Below, one piece after another: positions 19,684 through 30,901 of a DNA stretch of 64,000 nucleotides; positions within the stretch are counted from its first letter, which is position 1, and every line of letters begins with the position of its first letter. The notes beneath the pieces are model-generated. The model had not been told where the DNA came from. It saw only the letters and a list, made by a program, of their open reading frames with translations, and did no database searches. The stretch is from a bacterium (GTDB lineage: Bacteria > Sumerlaeota > Sumerlaeia > SLMS01 > JAHLLQ01): contig JAHLLQ010000002.1 in assembly GCA_020444065.1 (NCBI GenBank), positions 799,782-863,781 of the forward strand, read 5' to 3'. A program made the translations under genes and the position numbers.

Positions 19684-20310
19684 GTGGCCGTTAAGATCGT
19701 CGATCACCCCCTGATTACACACAAACTCAGCATCATCCGCGACGCCGAAACCAGCACCAAGAAGTTTCGCGAAATCGTCTCGGAGATTACGCTCCTGCTG
19801 ACCTACGAAGCGACCTGGGACCTTCCCATGGTGGAGTGCGAGATCGATACGCCAATCTGCAGGATGAAGACTCGCACGCTTGAAAACGGTCGATTTGTGA
19901 TCACGCCGATCCTGCGCGCCGGGCTCGGAATGGTCCAGGGAATGCTGAACATCTTTCCGCTGGCAAAGGTCGCACATATCGGTCTGCAGCGCGATGAGGA
20001 AACGGCACTGCCGCGGACTTATTACTACAATATCCCACCCGATCTGAGTGGCTCGACCGTGCTGGTGGTGGATCCGATGCTTGCGACCGCGGGGAGCATG
20101 AGCGCGGCCGTTGACCTTATTAAGAAGAGTCGGCCGCAGGAGATTAAGGCGATCTGCCTTCTGGCCGCTCCGGAAGGCGCCGCTCGCATGGAGCGCGATC
20201 ATCCCGACGTCAACGTTTACGTCGGCGCCATGGACGAGCGACTGAACGAGAAGGCCTACATCGTGCCGGGCCTTGGCGACGCAGGAGATCGGATTTTCGG
20301 CACGTTGTAG
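19684..20310 (+). CDS. upp: Uracil phosphoribosyltransferase
   Basis: Upp makes UMP from uracil and PRPP in pyrimidine salvage, in the cytoplasm. With a GTG start at 19684 the protein is 208 residues, the usual family length, and begins AVKIVDHPLITHKL like its relatives. The PRPP loop reads VVDPMLATAGS (128-138), where most homologues have ATGGS, and the uracil-binding region YIVPGLGDAGDR is at 192-203. PILRAGLGM (75-83) is also conserved. The GTG has GAGGAG 8 nt upstream, which decides it over an upstream GTG at 19642. It is a housekeeping gene inserted between secreted-protein operons, with 194 bp upstream and 226 bp downstream that hold no other gene. Confidence 0.95.
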   Translation: MAVKIVDHPLITHKLSIIRDAETSTKKFREIVSEITLLLTYEATWDLPMVECEIDTPICRMKTRTLENGRFVITPILRAGLGMVQGMLNIFPLAKVAHIGLQRDEETALPRTYYYNIPPDLSGSTVLVVDPMLATAGSMSAAVDLIKKSRPQEIKAICLLAAPEGAARMERDHPDVNVYVGAMDERLNEKAYIVPGLGDAGDRIFGTL

Positions 20311-20484
20311 CGGTGTCTTTCTTGCTAGCCATATTCTGCATTCCAAATATCGCACGAAACCATCCAGTCGCCCCATAGGGGCTTGTTCGGGTCCTCTCCC
20401 TGCCAGGGATCGGGGAGATTGGCCTTGCAAAATAGCACAACGACCATTCCAATGTGCCCATCCTGTAGACGAACGGACGGGAAC

Positions 20485-20509
20485 TCGGCCTTTATGTATT
20501 GAAGGCCGA
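20485..20509. promoter_or_regulatory. Inverted repeat upstream of giant protein A'
   Basis: A perfect 8-bp inverted repeat (TCGGCCTT and AAGGCCGA) encloses the 9-nt AT-rich loop TATGTATTG, ending 28 bp before the chosen A' start. It has no T tract. It may be an operator or a leader hairpin affecting translation of the A'-B'-C' operon. The rest of the 226-bp gap after upp shows no convincing sigma-70 promoter. Confidence 0.4.
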
Positions 20510-20536
20510 CACTTCGACATGACTCTTGGCGGGATT

Positions 20537-23500
20537 ATGAACTCGTTACTTGCTGTGAACGAAGGCGGCCATCTGCGTCGCCCGATGCGTTTTTATCTGA
20601 CAGTCCTGGCGCTAGCTCTCGGCAGTTTCCTTCTGCCACACGGGGCATTCGCGCAGACGGTGATTTCCTCAGTGACGGCGAGTCCGGATCCGTTCAACAC
20701 GGATCGCGTTGACAACTCGACGATCACTGTTTTGGGAACCCCGGCTGTTACTGGGCTCGAGGTCCATATTTTCGAGGACGACCAGGCGACGCTTGTGCGT
20801 TCCGGCCTGACCTTGACCGAGCAAGGCGATTCGTCTGGCACGTACACGGCCCTGTGGAATGGACGGAATGGAAGTAATGTCGAAGTCCCGGCCGGCGATT
20901 ATTATATGCGCGTCTACAGCCTTGCCACGACGACCTACATCGGACCGTTCGGAACCATCAGCACCGAGCGCATTGCAAGCTTGATCGAGATCGATCCGAA
21001 TCCCTTCTCGCCCGACGGGATCGAAGAAGTAACCTTTCGCGTCGAGGGCGCTCCCAATGCGACCGACACGGAGATCTACTTTTACGACGGCGGTTATCGC
21101 GAGTACTCACTGACCGAGCAGCCCGTCGGCTCCGGCGTCTATTACACAACGACGACGCTTACCTATGGGACGACGATTCCCAACAACGGGAATCGGACTG
21201 TCTACGTGCGGACGACCGACAATACGATCTACGCGGTCCTGAATACCACTCTTCAGATTGCGACCTTCTCGAACTTCACCGTTGATTCTTACTGGCAGTA
21301 TCCGACGGCCGGGGACACGGCCACATTTACTGCCACTGGCGTTCCGGGACTGACTCCGCGTGCGATCATCCAACTGGACAGCGAACGCCAGGCCGGTATG
21401 TTCTACGAGCGCCAGAACCACTCTGCCGCCAGTGCACCCGACAAGGGCGACTACGGGTGGATTTACTCGGCAGGCGACAACAATCAGAATGCCGCGGCCG
21501 GTTGGGCGGAGGGTGCTCCGTTGAAGGCAGATGGCACGCCAGGGCAATGGCGGCGCCTGACCTATATGCCCGAACAACGCACCGGCATGGCGCTCGTCTA
21601 CTACAACGACTGGCTTTACGGCGTGGCCGGTTACGATGGCGGCGCAAAAAGCACCGTGATGCGTGCCCCCGTGAACACTGACGGCTCGCTCGGTGAGTGG
21701 GTCTTCGATGCCAGTACGCTGCCCGCAACGCGCTACTACCACGACGCCGTCGCCACGAGCGATACGCTCTATGTCGTCGGCGGTTACAGTAATCGTAAAG
21801 AGGTCTACTACGCGCCAATCAATCCGGACGGCTCGCTCGGTACGTTTGCCGCAACGTCGCAGCTATTGATTGGACGCCAGTATCTCTCCGTTGTTGCGAC
21901 TGATGAATGGCTGTATGCGATCGGCGGCTACGGCTCGGCCGAAGCGAGCGTCGAGCGTGCCCAGATTCTTCCGGGCGGCGGCCTGGCAGCCTGGGAGGCC
22001 GTCGCCTCTCTCAGCACCGGCCGCTACGGGCACGGTGCCGCCATTGCGAACGGCCATATCGTTGTTGCCGATGGCTATAATCAGAACAATGGCTACGCAT
22101 ACCTTTCCTCAATCGAAACGACCGAGATTCTGCCGGATGGAACCCTTGGCGGATGGACCTCAGTGGGGGATACTTCCGTCCAGCGCCAGTACATCGGAAT
22201 GTGTGCTGTCGGTGATCGTGTTTTCACGACCGGCGGGTACACAACATCTGCTTCGGACACACGCGGCGTCGAGTGGGCCGATGTGCTCTCCGATGGCAGC
22301 ATCACCGGCGGGAGCACCAGCTTCACGGACTACGCCGTTCTCGACCTGGTCGAATCGCCTCCCGGTACTTACACCGGAACATGGGATCTGAAGGACGAAG
22401 CAGGCAATCCCGTGCGGCGCGATCGCTACATTGCCTACCTTTATAACGCAGCGAATCTTTATTACTATCAACGCAGTAGGGATGTGGAACTCGACTACCA
22501 TGTCGACTCCATCGTTGCGGATCCTGATCCGTTCCTGCCCGAAGGCGATAACGTCACAACCATCACCGTGACTGCCGATCCAGGCATGGTCAATACGCGC
22601 ATCAGCACGGCAGGGGAGACCTTCGCGATCAGCGAGACCTCGCCGGGCGTGTATGTGACCACTCATAATTTCGTCGATAACGGTGAGATTGTGCAGCCGA
22701 ATAACTACACGATGTACATGTACGATGAGGACAATCAATACAACGCGACCACGGGGCTGATTCAGATTATTCACACTGCCGGTGTCGGCGCCTCGCCCAC
22801 GAACTTCGCTCCAAGCATCGATGAGGTGACGACATTCACATTATCCGGCGAACCGGGACAGGATCTGCTGATCCAGATCAGGCGAGACAGCGAAGCAGAA
22901 GCGGGGATGGTGAACCGACGCGATGAGATTACGCATGCCGGAGTGACGGACGGAACGAGTATCTACGTTGTCGGCGGCTACGGAACCGGCAGTGCCAATC
23001 TGACTCCCGAATACACAACGCTGGATGGCAGTGCCAACATGACAGGCTGGTCGCCGCTTTCGCGCATGACTTACACGCGCGAAGCCTCTGCGGCGGTCCT
23101 GACATCCACCACATTGTATATCATCGGTGGCTACTCTACCGATCGCGCCAATGTCGAGTACGCCCATCGCTTGCCCAGCGGCGGTATTCAGCCTTGGCAG
23201 GAGACGAACTCACTGCCCGCCACTCGTGGTATCGCTCCGGCACTGACAAACGGCGACTACATCTACTTCTTCGGTGGATACTCCGGTGGCCAGCACAATG
23301 AGGTCTATCGCGCACCGATCAATCATGCCGACGGCAGTCTCGGCGCGTGGACTCAGATCGGCACCTTGCCGTATGCCTTCTACGGACATCAGGCCGTGCT
23401 CGTTGATGATCAGATTTACCTGGGCGGCGGATACGCATCCGGCTACCGAAAGAACTTCTATCGGGCAACTCTTCTGCCGGATGGTTCGCTGTCCAGTTGG

Positions 23501-26500
23501 GAAGCGCTCTCTTCGCTGAACAAGTACCGCTATCGTTATGGCCTCGTTGAATCGCAGGGCTTCCTCTTTGCCGTTGGCGGCGAAGGCGAATCAGATCAAC
23601 AGACCATTGAGCGTGCGGAGATTCTCCCGGACGGAACACTAGGCGCCTGGGAACTGCTCTCTATACGCAGTCCGCGGAACTCGCGCTTTGCGATGGTGGA
23701 GAACGGTAACGGCCGCATCTTCCTGATGGGCGGCGACGGACAGCATCGCAGCATGTACTACGCCGACGTCGCACCGGATGGAACGCTTGGCGACTTCCAG
23801 TCGGATCTCTGGGGCGAACTGCCGATGGTCGAAGAGCCCGGCAGCCGTCGCGCCAATACGAGTACCTATCGCGCCGCATGGGATGGGCGGGATGCGCTTG
23901 GCAACCTGGCTCCTTCCGGCACCTATAATGGGCGCTTGATTCAATCTCGCACCCGCGTTCCATTCTATGGTCGGAACGCCAACGTTACGATCAAGGACGT
24001 CCTGTCGAGCTTCGAATTCGTTCCGGGAACGTTTGTCCCCGAGGGCAACAATACGGCGACATTCCGCGCGACGGGTTCTCCCGGCCAAGTTGGGTTGTAC
24101 TACTCCTACGGGGAAACGCGGTACTTGCAGGAAGTCTCTCCAGGCGTTTACGAGGATGAATTCGACTTCGTGCAGACAAACGGAATCTTCCATGGCGAGA
24201 CGACCAACAACACAGTCTACCTTTACGATGCGAACAGCATCTACACTGGACTGAATACTCATGTGACCATTCGTCACATCCGCAATTTGAACAATACGCC
24301 GAGTCCCTTCTATCCAACGAGCGGACAGGATGAAGTCAGCACGTTGACCATGGATGGCGAGCCGGATCTGGAATTGCGGGCGACGATGTACGGCTACAAT
24401 GAACGCTACACCGGCCTGCTGTTCGGCCGGACACGTTTGAACAACTCGACATTCCTGTACGACGATCGCGCCTACATCGTTGGCGGCGAGGAATACAGCG
24501 TCGGATACACGGCCTCCGGCGAGTACTTCGGCTTCCAGCCGGATGGAAGGAAGCTGCGAGGATCGACGCTGACGCCGATGAATGAGACGCGATCCTACAT
24601 GGCGGCGACTGCCTACAATGGCTGGGCATACGCAACCGGCGGCTATTCCGGAAGTAGTCTGGGAATTGGCACCGTGGAGCGTGCACCAGTCCTTGCCAAC
24701 GGGCGTTTGGGCGAGTGGCAGTACGAAGCCTCGCTCAACCAATCGCGCTACGGCCATTCCATTGTCGTCATCGGCAACTATCTCTATGTGATGGGTGGTT
24801 ACAGCAGTGGTCGCCTGAACTCGATTGAGCGCGCTGAGATCCATCCCGATGGTTCACTCGGTGCCTGGGAGAACATCGGCACACTGCAGGACCTGATGTA
24901 CTACTTCCAGGCCTATTACCTGAATGGCTACCTCTACATCTTCGGCGGCCATTACCACGACAGCGAAGTCCACCGCGCCGAAGTTCTGGGAGATGGAACG
25001 CTCGGCAGTTGGGAGGCTCTCAGCAGCTTCAACTACAATCGCCAGTCCTTCCACCTGGTCAAGTACGGCGACTACTTCTATGCAATCGGCGGTACTGACG
25101 GCAATGCGCGCCAGAATGTCTCCTATGCGGAGATTCTCCCGGACGGGACGCTTGGCGCATGGCAAGTTTCCCCGAACGCATTCCCGACATACCTGCAATA
25201 CGCGGGTGGCGTTGCGCGCGATGGCTGGCTGTATGCCTTCGGTGGCAACACGTCCGGTCAGAGTTACTCGCGCGCCTTCTTCCGCGCGCCGATCAATCCC
25301 GATGGCAGCATCGGCAGTTGGATCCAGACACTCTATCCATCGGTGCAGTTGAGTTCCACCTCGCCATATTCCTACGGGTGGGATGGGCGCGACTCAGATG
25401 GGAACGTCTGCGGTCCGGGATCGTTCCGCTGGTATGTCTATCATGACCAGACTGGTTATCGCTATCCGCTCTACCGCGACGTGACGATTGGGACTCGCAT
25501 CAACGGTGCAGAATTGAATCCCACAATTCTCGTCGCGGATGGAAACAACGTGACGACGATCACCGTGCAGGGCAGCGAAGCCGTGCGGGGTCTCTATGCG
25601 CACTTCTTTGGACCGCAGAGAACCGACTACTATAATGGTCGTTTCCTGACATTTGACGAAGTGGAAGCAGGCGTTTATCGTAGCACTTGGAACGGCATTG
25701 CCAAGACAACGTCAAACATTCGCCGCGTGTTCCCGGATGGATCGTATGAACTGCGGATTTACGATGAGAACGGCGCCCTGGTGAACAACACCGAGACGCT
25801 GGAGATCCGGGGCATCAACGACATTACGACTTCTCCGACGTTCACGCCTGGCGGTGGCGCGTTGCTGCCGATCACGCTGCACGGTGTGGCTGGGCTTGAT
25901 CCGCTTGTCGAGATTCAGAACGTGGCGACGAACTTCACCGTGCGGACGTTGCCGACGATTGAAGCCAGCGGCAATTACGCCGCAGAGTGGGACGGCCGCG
26001 ACGAGAACGGCAACTTCACTGGCCCGAACCAATACAGAATTCTGGCCAAGACGAACACCGCTCCATCCGAGTACTACTACGAAGTGCAGGAGTTCACGGT
26101 TGAACAAGCCGTGTTTAATATCGAGGTCGCCCCCAATCCGTTCACGCCGACCGGTTCGAACGTCGCCACCGTAACGGTGCTGGCCGATCCGGGACAGACG
26201 GGGCTGACCGCAGAGTTCACACACCCGAACGGGCCGAAGCGGGTCGACGTGCCGCTCGTTGAGCAAGGTTCGGTCGGCACTTACGTGGCCGAATGGGACG
26301 GCAAGGATGACCTCGGCGACATCATGCCGGACGGCGTGGTGACGATCGAGATCCGCGACGGCGGGGGAGACCTGTTCCCCATCAGTACTTCAGTGACGAT
26401 CTCCACGATCACGCGCTTCGAACTCAGCCCGAACCCCTTCACGCCGATCGCCGATCCAGGCGTGACGGTCGAAGTGGATATGCTCGGCGGACTGAATCTT

Positions 26501-29500
26501 CAGGCGCGTGTGGGTCTTGTCGCCACGATCGCGCTCTCCGATTCCGGCAGTCCGGGCAACTACACGGGCTTCTGGAACGGCAAGGACGGCACCGACAACT
26601 TCGCGCCGGCCGGTCTCTACAACGTTACCTTGAAGGACGTTGATTCCGGCTTCGTCTTCAACCAGGCGCGCACACTGACAATCAATGAAGTCGATCTGAC
26701 TCCGCCGACGGCGACGGTGAACTTCGACGCGCCGGCTCCGCCGCTGGGACCTGGAGTGCGCACGTTTACGCTCGTCGCGTCGGAACCGCTTGTGACGACG
26801 CCGACGCTGGATCTGACACCGCTGAGCGGCGTTGTGATTCCGGGCGTCTTCGCAGAGAGCACCGATGGCGGAGTGAACTGGCCGGGCGCATTCGATGTGC
26901 CCACCAACGTGCAGCATGGCTACGGGACATTGACCTTCGAGGGCACCGACCTTGCCACCAACACGGGCACTGTTGTTTCGCCCAGCACGGTGAATATCGA
27001 TTCTCGCGGTCCCGTGATCACGAACATCTCGATGTCGCCCTCCTACAGCTACTCCGTAGGTACGGGTCTGAAGACTGTGACTATCTACCTCGACGAGGCC
27101 GTCTCGCAGGCACCGACGTGCACATTTACGCCGCCTGCGGGTTCGCCCGTGAACGTGACACTCACCGGTGGCCCATCCAACTGGACCGGCAGTCTGACAA
27201 TCGCCGCCGGAATGGGCGAAGGCGTTGCGACGTTCGATGTCTCTGCCGTGGACGCCGTTGGCAATATCGGAACGACGATCAACAACGGCAAGAACTGGAC
27301 GATCGACCAGACACCGCCAGGCAAGCCATCGAGCGTCAGCGCGGCCTCGCAGCCCAACGGCTACATTCGCATTTCGTGGAACGCCGCGACAGGCCAGCCG
27401 TACAACTACCAACTGTATCGCCAGTCCGGCACGACCACGGTGAATCTCGGAAGTGCGACGTTGGTACACGGGACGATCTACTCGAATGCGTACACAGACC
27501 TGCCACCGAGCGATGGCGAGTGGAGCTACGCGCTGACCGCGACCGATCGCGTCGGGAACACGGGACTGCTCTCATCGAGCGTCTCCGCCACCGCCGACCG
27601 CGTTGCTCCGAATCCGCCGCAAAACCTGACCGCAACTGGCGAATTTGAGAAGGTGCGTGTTGATTGGTCGGCGCCGAGTGGTGAAACCCCCGCGAAGTAC
27701 CACGTGTATCGCAAGGCGGGAACGAACCCGATCACGACGACGTCCGGCGCATCGCGCGTCGCATCGAATGTCACGGGCCTGACTGCCCTCGTCGATCCGG
27801 CCACCGTCGGCGACCAGGTCTTTGCCGCGACGGCGATTGACGCCGCGGGCAACGAATCGACGCCTTCCAACTCGGCTCCGTTCTTCTTTGAGACGCCGCT
27901 GCCCGCACCGAGCAGCCTGACGATCGCTTATCAGAAGACGACGGGTGCGAAGCTCACGTGGCCGGCTGTATCGCGGCGAGCGCTCGGTGGTTACATTGTT
28001 TTCCGCGACGGCGTTCGCATTACTCCGTCCGCAATTACCGCGACGAGCTACACAGACACCGCCGCGCCGGCAAACAGCTCGGCCTTGTATGGTGTGCGCG
28101 CCGTCACAGATGGCGGGACGCCGGGCGATGCGCGCGAGGCCACGCACCGTCCGATTCAGATCGATGTCGACTCGGCCGGACTGACCATCGAACCGAACAC
28201 AATCCACCAGTTCGATACGACGCTGAGCAATCCCGCCGGATCGTCGACCACGGTGCAGTCTCTCAAGGTCGAGATGCTGGCCGGCGACGACACGGTGCTG
28301 GAGAACTATACGAAGACCCTGAATCAGGTCATTGCCGGCGGTGAAACGCAGCCGGTGACGATGATCGTTCCCATTGCCAGCTACGCCGCGAAGGCGCGCT
28401 TCACGGCGTTCGTCAGCACCGGCGAGCCGGGCGCCACCGTGAGTAGCCTGGCCGTGAAGACCATCGTGCTGCGGCCCGTTGGCACTCGACTGGAAATCTA
28501 TCCGGAGCCGACCGTCCGCGGAACGGCTGCAGAGGTTCGTTTGAGGCTCGTCAACGCCAGCCCGGTGCCGATCGATATCCTGACGGCTCTGGACGGCAAC
28601 CCGAGTCCGGACGTGCATGTGAATATCTACGACAGCGATGGAACATTCCGCGAGAGTGCGTCGCTATTCCAACTCTCCGGCACGAACGTGATCAACACGC
28701 CGTCGCATGCTCGCGCGGTGCTGCAGCCGGGCGACGAATTCCTGACCGGGCCGATCTATCCTGTCGTTCCTCTTGATGCGACGACGAACATCCGCATCGA
28801 GGGCGTCGTCGACCAGGTCTACTATCACTATGATCAGGCCGACCAGGTCATCGGCGCCGGCATGACCGGGCACGCGGACAGTACGCCGACGGAAACCGAC
28901 TACCGCGCAACGGCAGAGGTGTCCGGCCTGATTTACTCGCTCGGAACGCCGATCCCGATCAGCGGCACGGCCTACAGCAACACCACCGATAACCCGGTTC
29001 CCGACGTCGACGTGAAGGTTGGACTCTCAGTGCGCGGCTTTACGCGTTATCTGGATGTCCACACCGATTCGAACGGCGACTACTCGACGATGTTCTATCC
29101 GTTCTCGCGCGAGTCCGGCCATTACCTCGTCTGGGGCGTGCATCCTGATGTGTTGGACAAGCCAATCCAGGATGAGTTCGACATCGCCGGTCTGACGATC
29201 GGCAGCCCAGTACGGCTGCGCATGGCAAAGAACTCGTACCTGAACTTCTCAATCAGCTTCTCGAATCTGGGCGAGTTGGACTTCACCGGCCTTGCAACCG
29301 AGTGGCTGCCCGATCCGAACGCGACTGATATCGTAACCACGATGACGTTGCGCAATGGGACAGCGATCAACGGCGACAGCTCCGGCTGGATCGACGTGCA
29401 GGTCTACGCGCCGATCGATGCAAACTCGATCGCGAATGGAACCGTTCGGTTGACCTCGACAGAGGGCCTGAATGCGACGAGTGAAATCGACTTCGAACTC

Positions 29501-30901
29501 TCGGAAGCCAATCCGATTCTGCGCGCCGATCCGAGCTTCATCAAGACCGTGATGAGCACGCAGGACACGCACGCGGCCGAGATCAAGATCACCAATGTGG
29601 GCTTCGACGATTTGAAGAATGCTCGCCTGGCCGATCCGTCCGTACCTTGGATTCAGTATACCACCGAGACGAACCTCGGTAATATTGTTCCCGGCGGTAC
29701 TCGGATTATCGGAATCCAGATCAATCCGCAGGGTACGGTCGATCCGGGTAATTACTCCGAGAGCTTCAAGATCCTGAGCGACAACCTCGCTCCGTATAAC
29801 ATCAACGTGTTCCCGACGCTGACCTCGTCTCTGCAGGGCGACGTGCTCTTCCAGGTTGAAGACGTTCTGTCGCCGCAACTCGAGGGCGCACGCGTTGAGG
29901 TTCGCAGTCTGCTGTCCAGCCTCTTCAACTACGAAGGCTACACGGACGAGAACGGCGAATGGTTGCTCGACGATGTGCCGACGGGTGAATACAGCTACCG
30001 CGTCAGCGCGCCGGGCCATACCAACGTCGTCGGTCGCGTAGTCGTGAAGGCCGATCAGACCGAGGTCGTTCGGGCATTCCTGGTCAACCAGTTCGTAACC
30101 GTGGAATGGACCGTGGAGCCGCATCCGGTCGAAGATCGTTACGAGATCAAGCTGGAATCCACCTTCGAAACGCACGTTCCGGCTCCGGTGTTGATCATCG
30201 ATCCGCCATCGCTGGTCCACTTGATGGATCGTCCGGGAACGTCTTACGCGGAGTTCGATGCGACGAACCGCGGTCTGATCGCTGGCAACCACTTCAACCT
30301 CGATCCGATCGCCAGTTCTCCAGGTATGCGCGTGGAATTGCTTGTCGACGAGATCGACATCATTCTGCCGATGCAGACCCTGACGATTCCGTATCGCGTC
30401 GTGCTGGATGAGACGGCCAGCTCAACGAGGCGTTCGTCCGACATGACCTACGAGGATTGGAAGGACAAGGGCATCGCACTGCCGAACTGGGGCAGCCAAC
30501 GCGATCTTCCGTCCACGCCTCTGGACTGCCACCTGGCGGGACAGATCCTGGCAATCCTCGATTATATCTGCCGCTTGGAAACCATCACGACCGGCCAGCA
30601 GCACGCGATCAATCCGGTCGTCGGTGCGGCCGCCGTTGGTGCCGCCGGTGCACTGGATCCGACAGGCGTGGCCTGTGCGGCATTCAATTGCAATGATTGC
30701 TGCAGCGCGATCCTGAGTCCGGGCATCTGGAATGCAGCCAAGTGTCTCGGCCAGTTCTTCCCCGCACCGCCGGGCAATAGCGTCGTCGTAGGCGGCGGTG
30801 GCGACGGAGGCGGCAATTACTCCGGTGGCTACGGCGGCTCAGGAGGCATTGGTTTCAGCCCCTGTGTGCCGGTTGGACGCTCCTCAGGAGGCGACCAATG
30901 A
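20537..30901 (+). CDS. Giant secreted protein A': kelch-like propellers, FlgD-type Ig, FN3 and conserved A-family C-terminus
   Basis: The 3454-residue protein begins with a signal peptide (to about residue 40, HGAFAQ). FlgD-type Ig units recur, with cores SPDPFN, DPNPFSPDG, APNPFTPTG and SPNPFTPI and the ending WNGRNG/WDGRD. Between them lie three kelch-like beta-propellers at about 334-590, 794-1090 and 1308-1595, whose blades repeat DGSLGxW or DGTLGxW and LYxxGGY. More FlgD-type Ig units (to about 2050), bacterial Ig-like and three FN3 domains (about 2255-2530) follow. The last ~920 residues match protein A: WGVHPDVLDKPIQDEF, VEDRYEIKLESTFET, TRR, then a tail with eight cysteines and a Gly-rich end. 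ATG 20537 is chosen for the signal peptide; it has only GGCGGGA upstream. Its stop overlaps B' (ATGA). A surface adhesin or sensor role is inferred. Confidence 0.85.
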   Translation: MNSLLAVNEGGHLRRPMRFYLTVLALALGSFLLPHGAFAQTVISSVTASPDPFNTDRVDNSTITVLGTPAVTGLEVHIFEDDQATLVRSGLTLTEQGDSSGTYTALWNGRNGSNVEVPAGDYYMRVYSLATTTYIGPFGTISTERIASLIEIDPNPFSPDGIEEVTFRVEGAPNATDTEIYFYDGGYREYSLTEQPVGSGVYYTTTTLTYGTTIPNNGNRTVYVRTTDNTIYAVLNTTLQIATFSNFTVDSYWQYPTAGDTATFTATGVPGLTPRAIIQLDSERQAGMFYERQNHSAASAPDKGDYGWIYSAGDNNQNAAAGWAEGAPLKADGTPGQWRRLTYMPEQRTGMALVYYNDWLYGVAGYDGGAKSTVMRAPVNTDGSLGEWVFDASTLPATRYYHDAVATSDTLYVVGGYSNRKEVYYAPINPDGSLGTFAATSQLLIGRQYLSVVATDEWLYAIGGYGSAEASVERAQILPGGGLAAWEAVASLSTGRYGHGAAIANGHIVVADGYNQNNGYAYLSSIETTEILPDGTLGGWTSVGDTSVQRQYIGMCAVGDRVFTTGGYTTSASDTRGVEWADVLSDGSITGGSTSFTDYAVLDLVESPPGTYTGTWDLKDEAGNPVRRDRYIAYLYNAANLYYYQRSRDVELDYHVDSIVADPDPFLPEGDNVTTITVTADPGMVNTRISTAGETFAISETSPGVYVTTHNFVDNGEIVQPNNYTMYMYDEDNQYNATTGLIQIIHTAGVGASPTNFAPSIDEVTTFTLSGEPGQDLLIQIRRDSEAEAGMVNRRDEITHAGVTDGTSIYVVGGYGTGSANLTPEYTTLDGSANMTGWSPLSRMTYTREASAAVLTSTTLYIIGGYSTDRANVEYAHRLPSGGIQPWQETNSLPATRGIAPALTNGDYIYFFGGYSGGQHNEVYRAPINHADGSLGAWTQIGTLPYAFYGHQAVLVDDQIYLGGGYASGYRKNFYRATLLPDGSLSSWEALSSLNKYRYRYGLVESQGFLFAVGGEGESDQQTIERAEILPDGTLGAWELLSIRSPRNSRFAMVENGNGRIFLMGGDGQHRSMYYADVAPDGTLGDFQSDLWGELPMVEEPGSRRANTSTYRAAWDGRDALGNLAPSGTYNGRLIQSRTRVPFYGRNANVTIKDVLSSFEFVPGTFVPEGNNTATFRATGSPGQVGLYYSYGETRYLQEVSPGVYEDEFDFVQTNGIFHGETTNNTVYLYDANSIYTGLNTHVTIRHIRNLNNTPSPFYPTSGQDEVSTLTMDGEPDLELRATMYGYNERYTGLLFGRTRLNNSTFLYDDRAYIVGGEEYSVGYTASGEYFGFQPDGRKLRGSTLTPMNETRSYMAATAYNGWAYATGGYSGSSLGIGTVERAPVLANGRLGEWQYEASLNQSRYGHSIVVIGNYLYVMGGYSSGRLNSIERAEIHPDGSLGAWENIGTLQDLMYYFQAYYLNGYLYIFGGHYHDSEVHRAEVLGDGTLGSWEALSSFNYNRQSFHLVKYGDYFYAIGGTDGNARQNVSYAEILPDGTLGAWQVSPNAFPTYLQYAGGVARDGWLYAFGGNTSGQSYSRAFFRAPINPDGSIGSWIQTLYPSVQLSSTSPYSYGWDGRDSDGNVCGPGSFRWYVYHDQTGYRYPLYRDVTIGTRINGAELNPTILVADGNNVTTITVQGSEAVRGLYAHFFGPQRTDYYNGRFLTFDEVEAGVYRSTWNGIAKTTSNIRRVFPDGSYELRIYDENGALVNNTETLEIRGINDITTSPTFTPGGGALLPITLHGVAGLDPLVEIQNVATNFTVRTLPTIEASGNYAAEWDGRDENGNFTGPNQYRILAKTNTAPSEYYYEVQEFTVEQAVFNIEVAPNPFTPTGSNVATVTVLADPGQTGLTAEFTHPNGPKRVDVPLVEQGSVGTYVAEWDGKDDLGDIMPDGVVTIEIRDGGGDLFPISTSVTISTITRFELSPNPFTPIADPGVTVEVDMLGGLNLQARVGLVATIALSDSGSPGNYTGFWNGKDGTDNFAPAGLYNVTLKDVDSGFVFNQARTLTINEVDLTPPTATVNFDAPAPPLGPGVRTFTLVASEPLVTTPTLDLTPLSGVVIPGVFAESTDGGVNWPGAFDVPTNVQHGYGTLTFEGTDLATNTGTVVSPSTVNIDSRGPVITNISMSPSYSYSVGTGLKTVTIYLDEAVSQAPTCTFTPPAGSPVNVTLTGGPSNWTGSLTIAAGMGEGVATFDVSAVDAVGNIGTTINNGKNWTIDQTPPGKPSSVSAASQPNGYIRISWNAATGQPYNYQLYRQSGTTTVNLGSATLVHGTIYSNAYTDLPPSDGEWSYALTATDRVGNTGLLSSSVSATADRVAPNPPQNLTATGEFEKVRVDWSAPSGETPAKYHVYRKAGTNPITTTSGASRVASNVTGLTALVDPATVGDQVFAATAIDAAGNESTPSNSAPFFFETPLPAPSSLTIAYQKTTGAKLTWPAVSRRALGGYIVFRDGVRITPSAITATSYTDTAAPANSSALYGVRAVTDGGTPGDAREATHRPIQIDVDSAGLTIEPNTIHQFDTTLSNPAGSSTTVQSLKVEMLAGDDTVLENYTKTLNQVIAGGETQPVTMIVPIASYAAKARFTAFVSTGEPGATVSSLAVKTIVLRPVGTRLEIYPEPTVRGTAAEVRLRLVNASPVPIDILTALDGNPSPDVHVNIYDSDGTFRESASLFQLSGTNVINTPSHARAVLQPGDEFLTGPIYPVVPLDATTNIRIEGVVDQVYYHYDQADQVIGAGMTGHADSTPTETDYRATAEVSGLIYSLGTPIPISGTAYSNTTDNPVPDVDVKVGLSVRGFTRYLDVHTDSNGDYSTMFYPFSRESGHYLVWGVHPDVLDKPIQDEFDIAGLTIGSPVRLRMAKNSYLNFSISFSNLGELDFTGLATEWLPDPNATDIVTTMTLRNGTAINGDSSGWIDVQVYAPIDANSIANGTVRLTSTEGLNATSEIDFELSEANPILRADPSFIKTVMSTQDTHAAEIKITNVGFDDLKNARLADPSVPWIQYTTETNLGNIVPGGTRIIGIQINPQGTVDPGNYSESFKILSDNLAPYNINVFPTLTSSLQGDVLFQVEDVLSPQLEGARVEVRSLLSSLFNYEGYTDENGEWLLDDVPTGEYSYRVSAPGHTNVVGRVVVKADQTEVVRAFLVNQFVTVEWTVEPHPVEDRYEIKLESTFETHVPAPVLIIDPPSLVHLMDRPGTSYAEFDATNRGLIAGNHFNLDPIASSPGMRVELLVDEIDIILPMQTLTIPYRVVLDETASSTRRSSDMTYEDWKDKGIALPNWGSQRDLPSTPLDCHLAGQILAILDYICRLETITTGQQHAINPVVGAAAVGAAGALDPTGVACAAFNCNDCCSAILSPGIWNAAKCLGQFFPAPPGNSVVVGGGGDGGGNYSGGYGGSGGIGFSPCVPVGRSSGGDQ

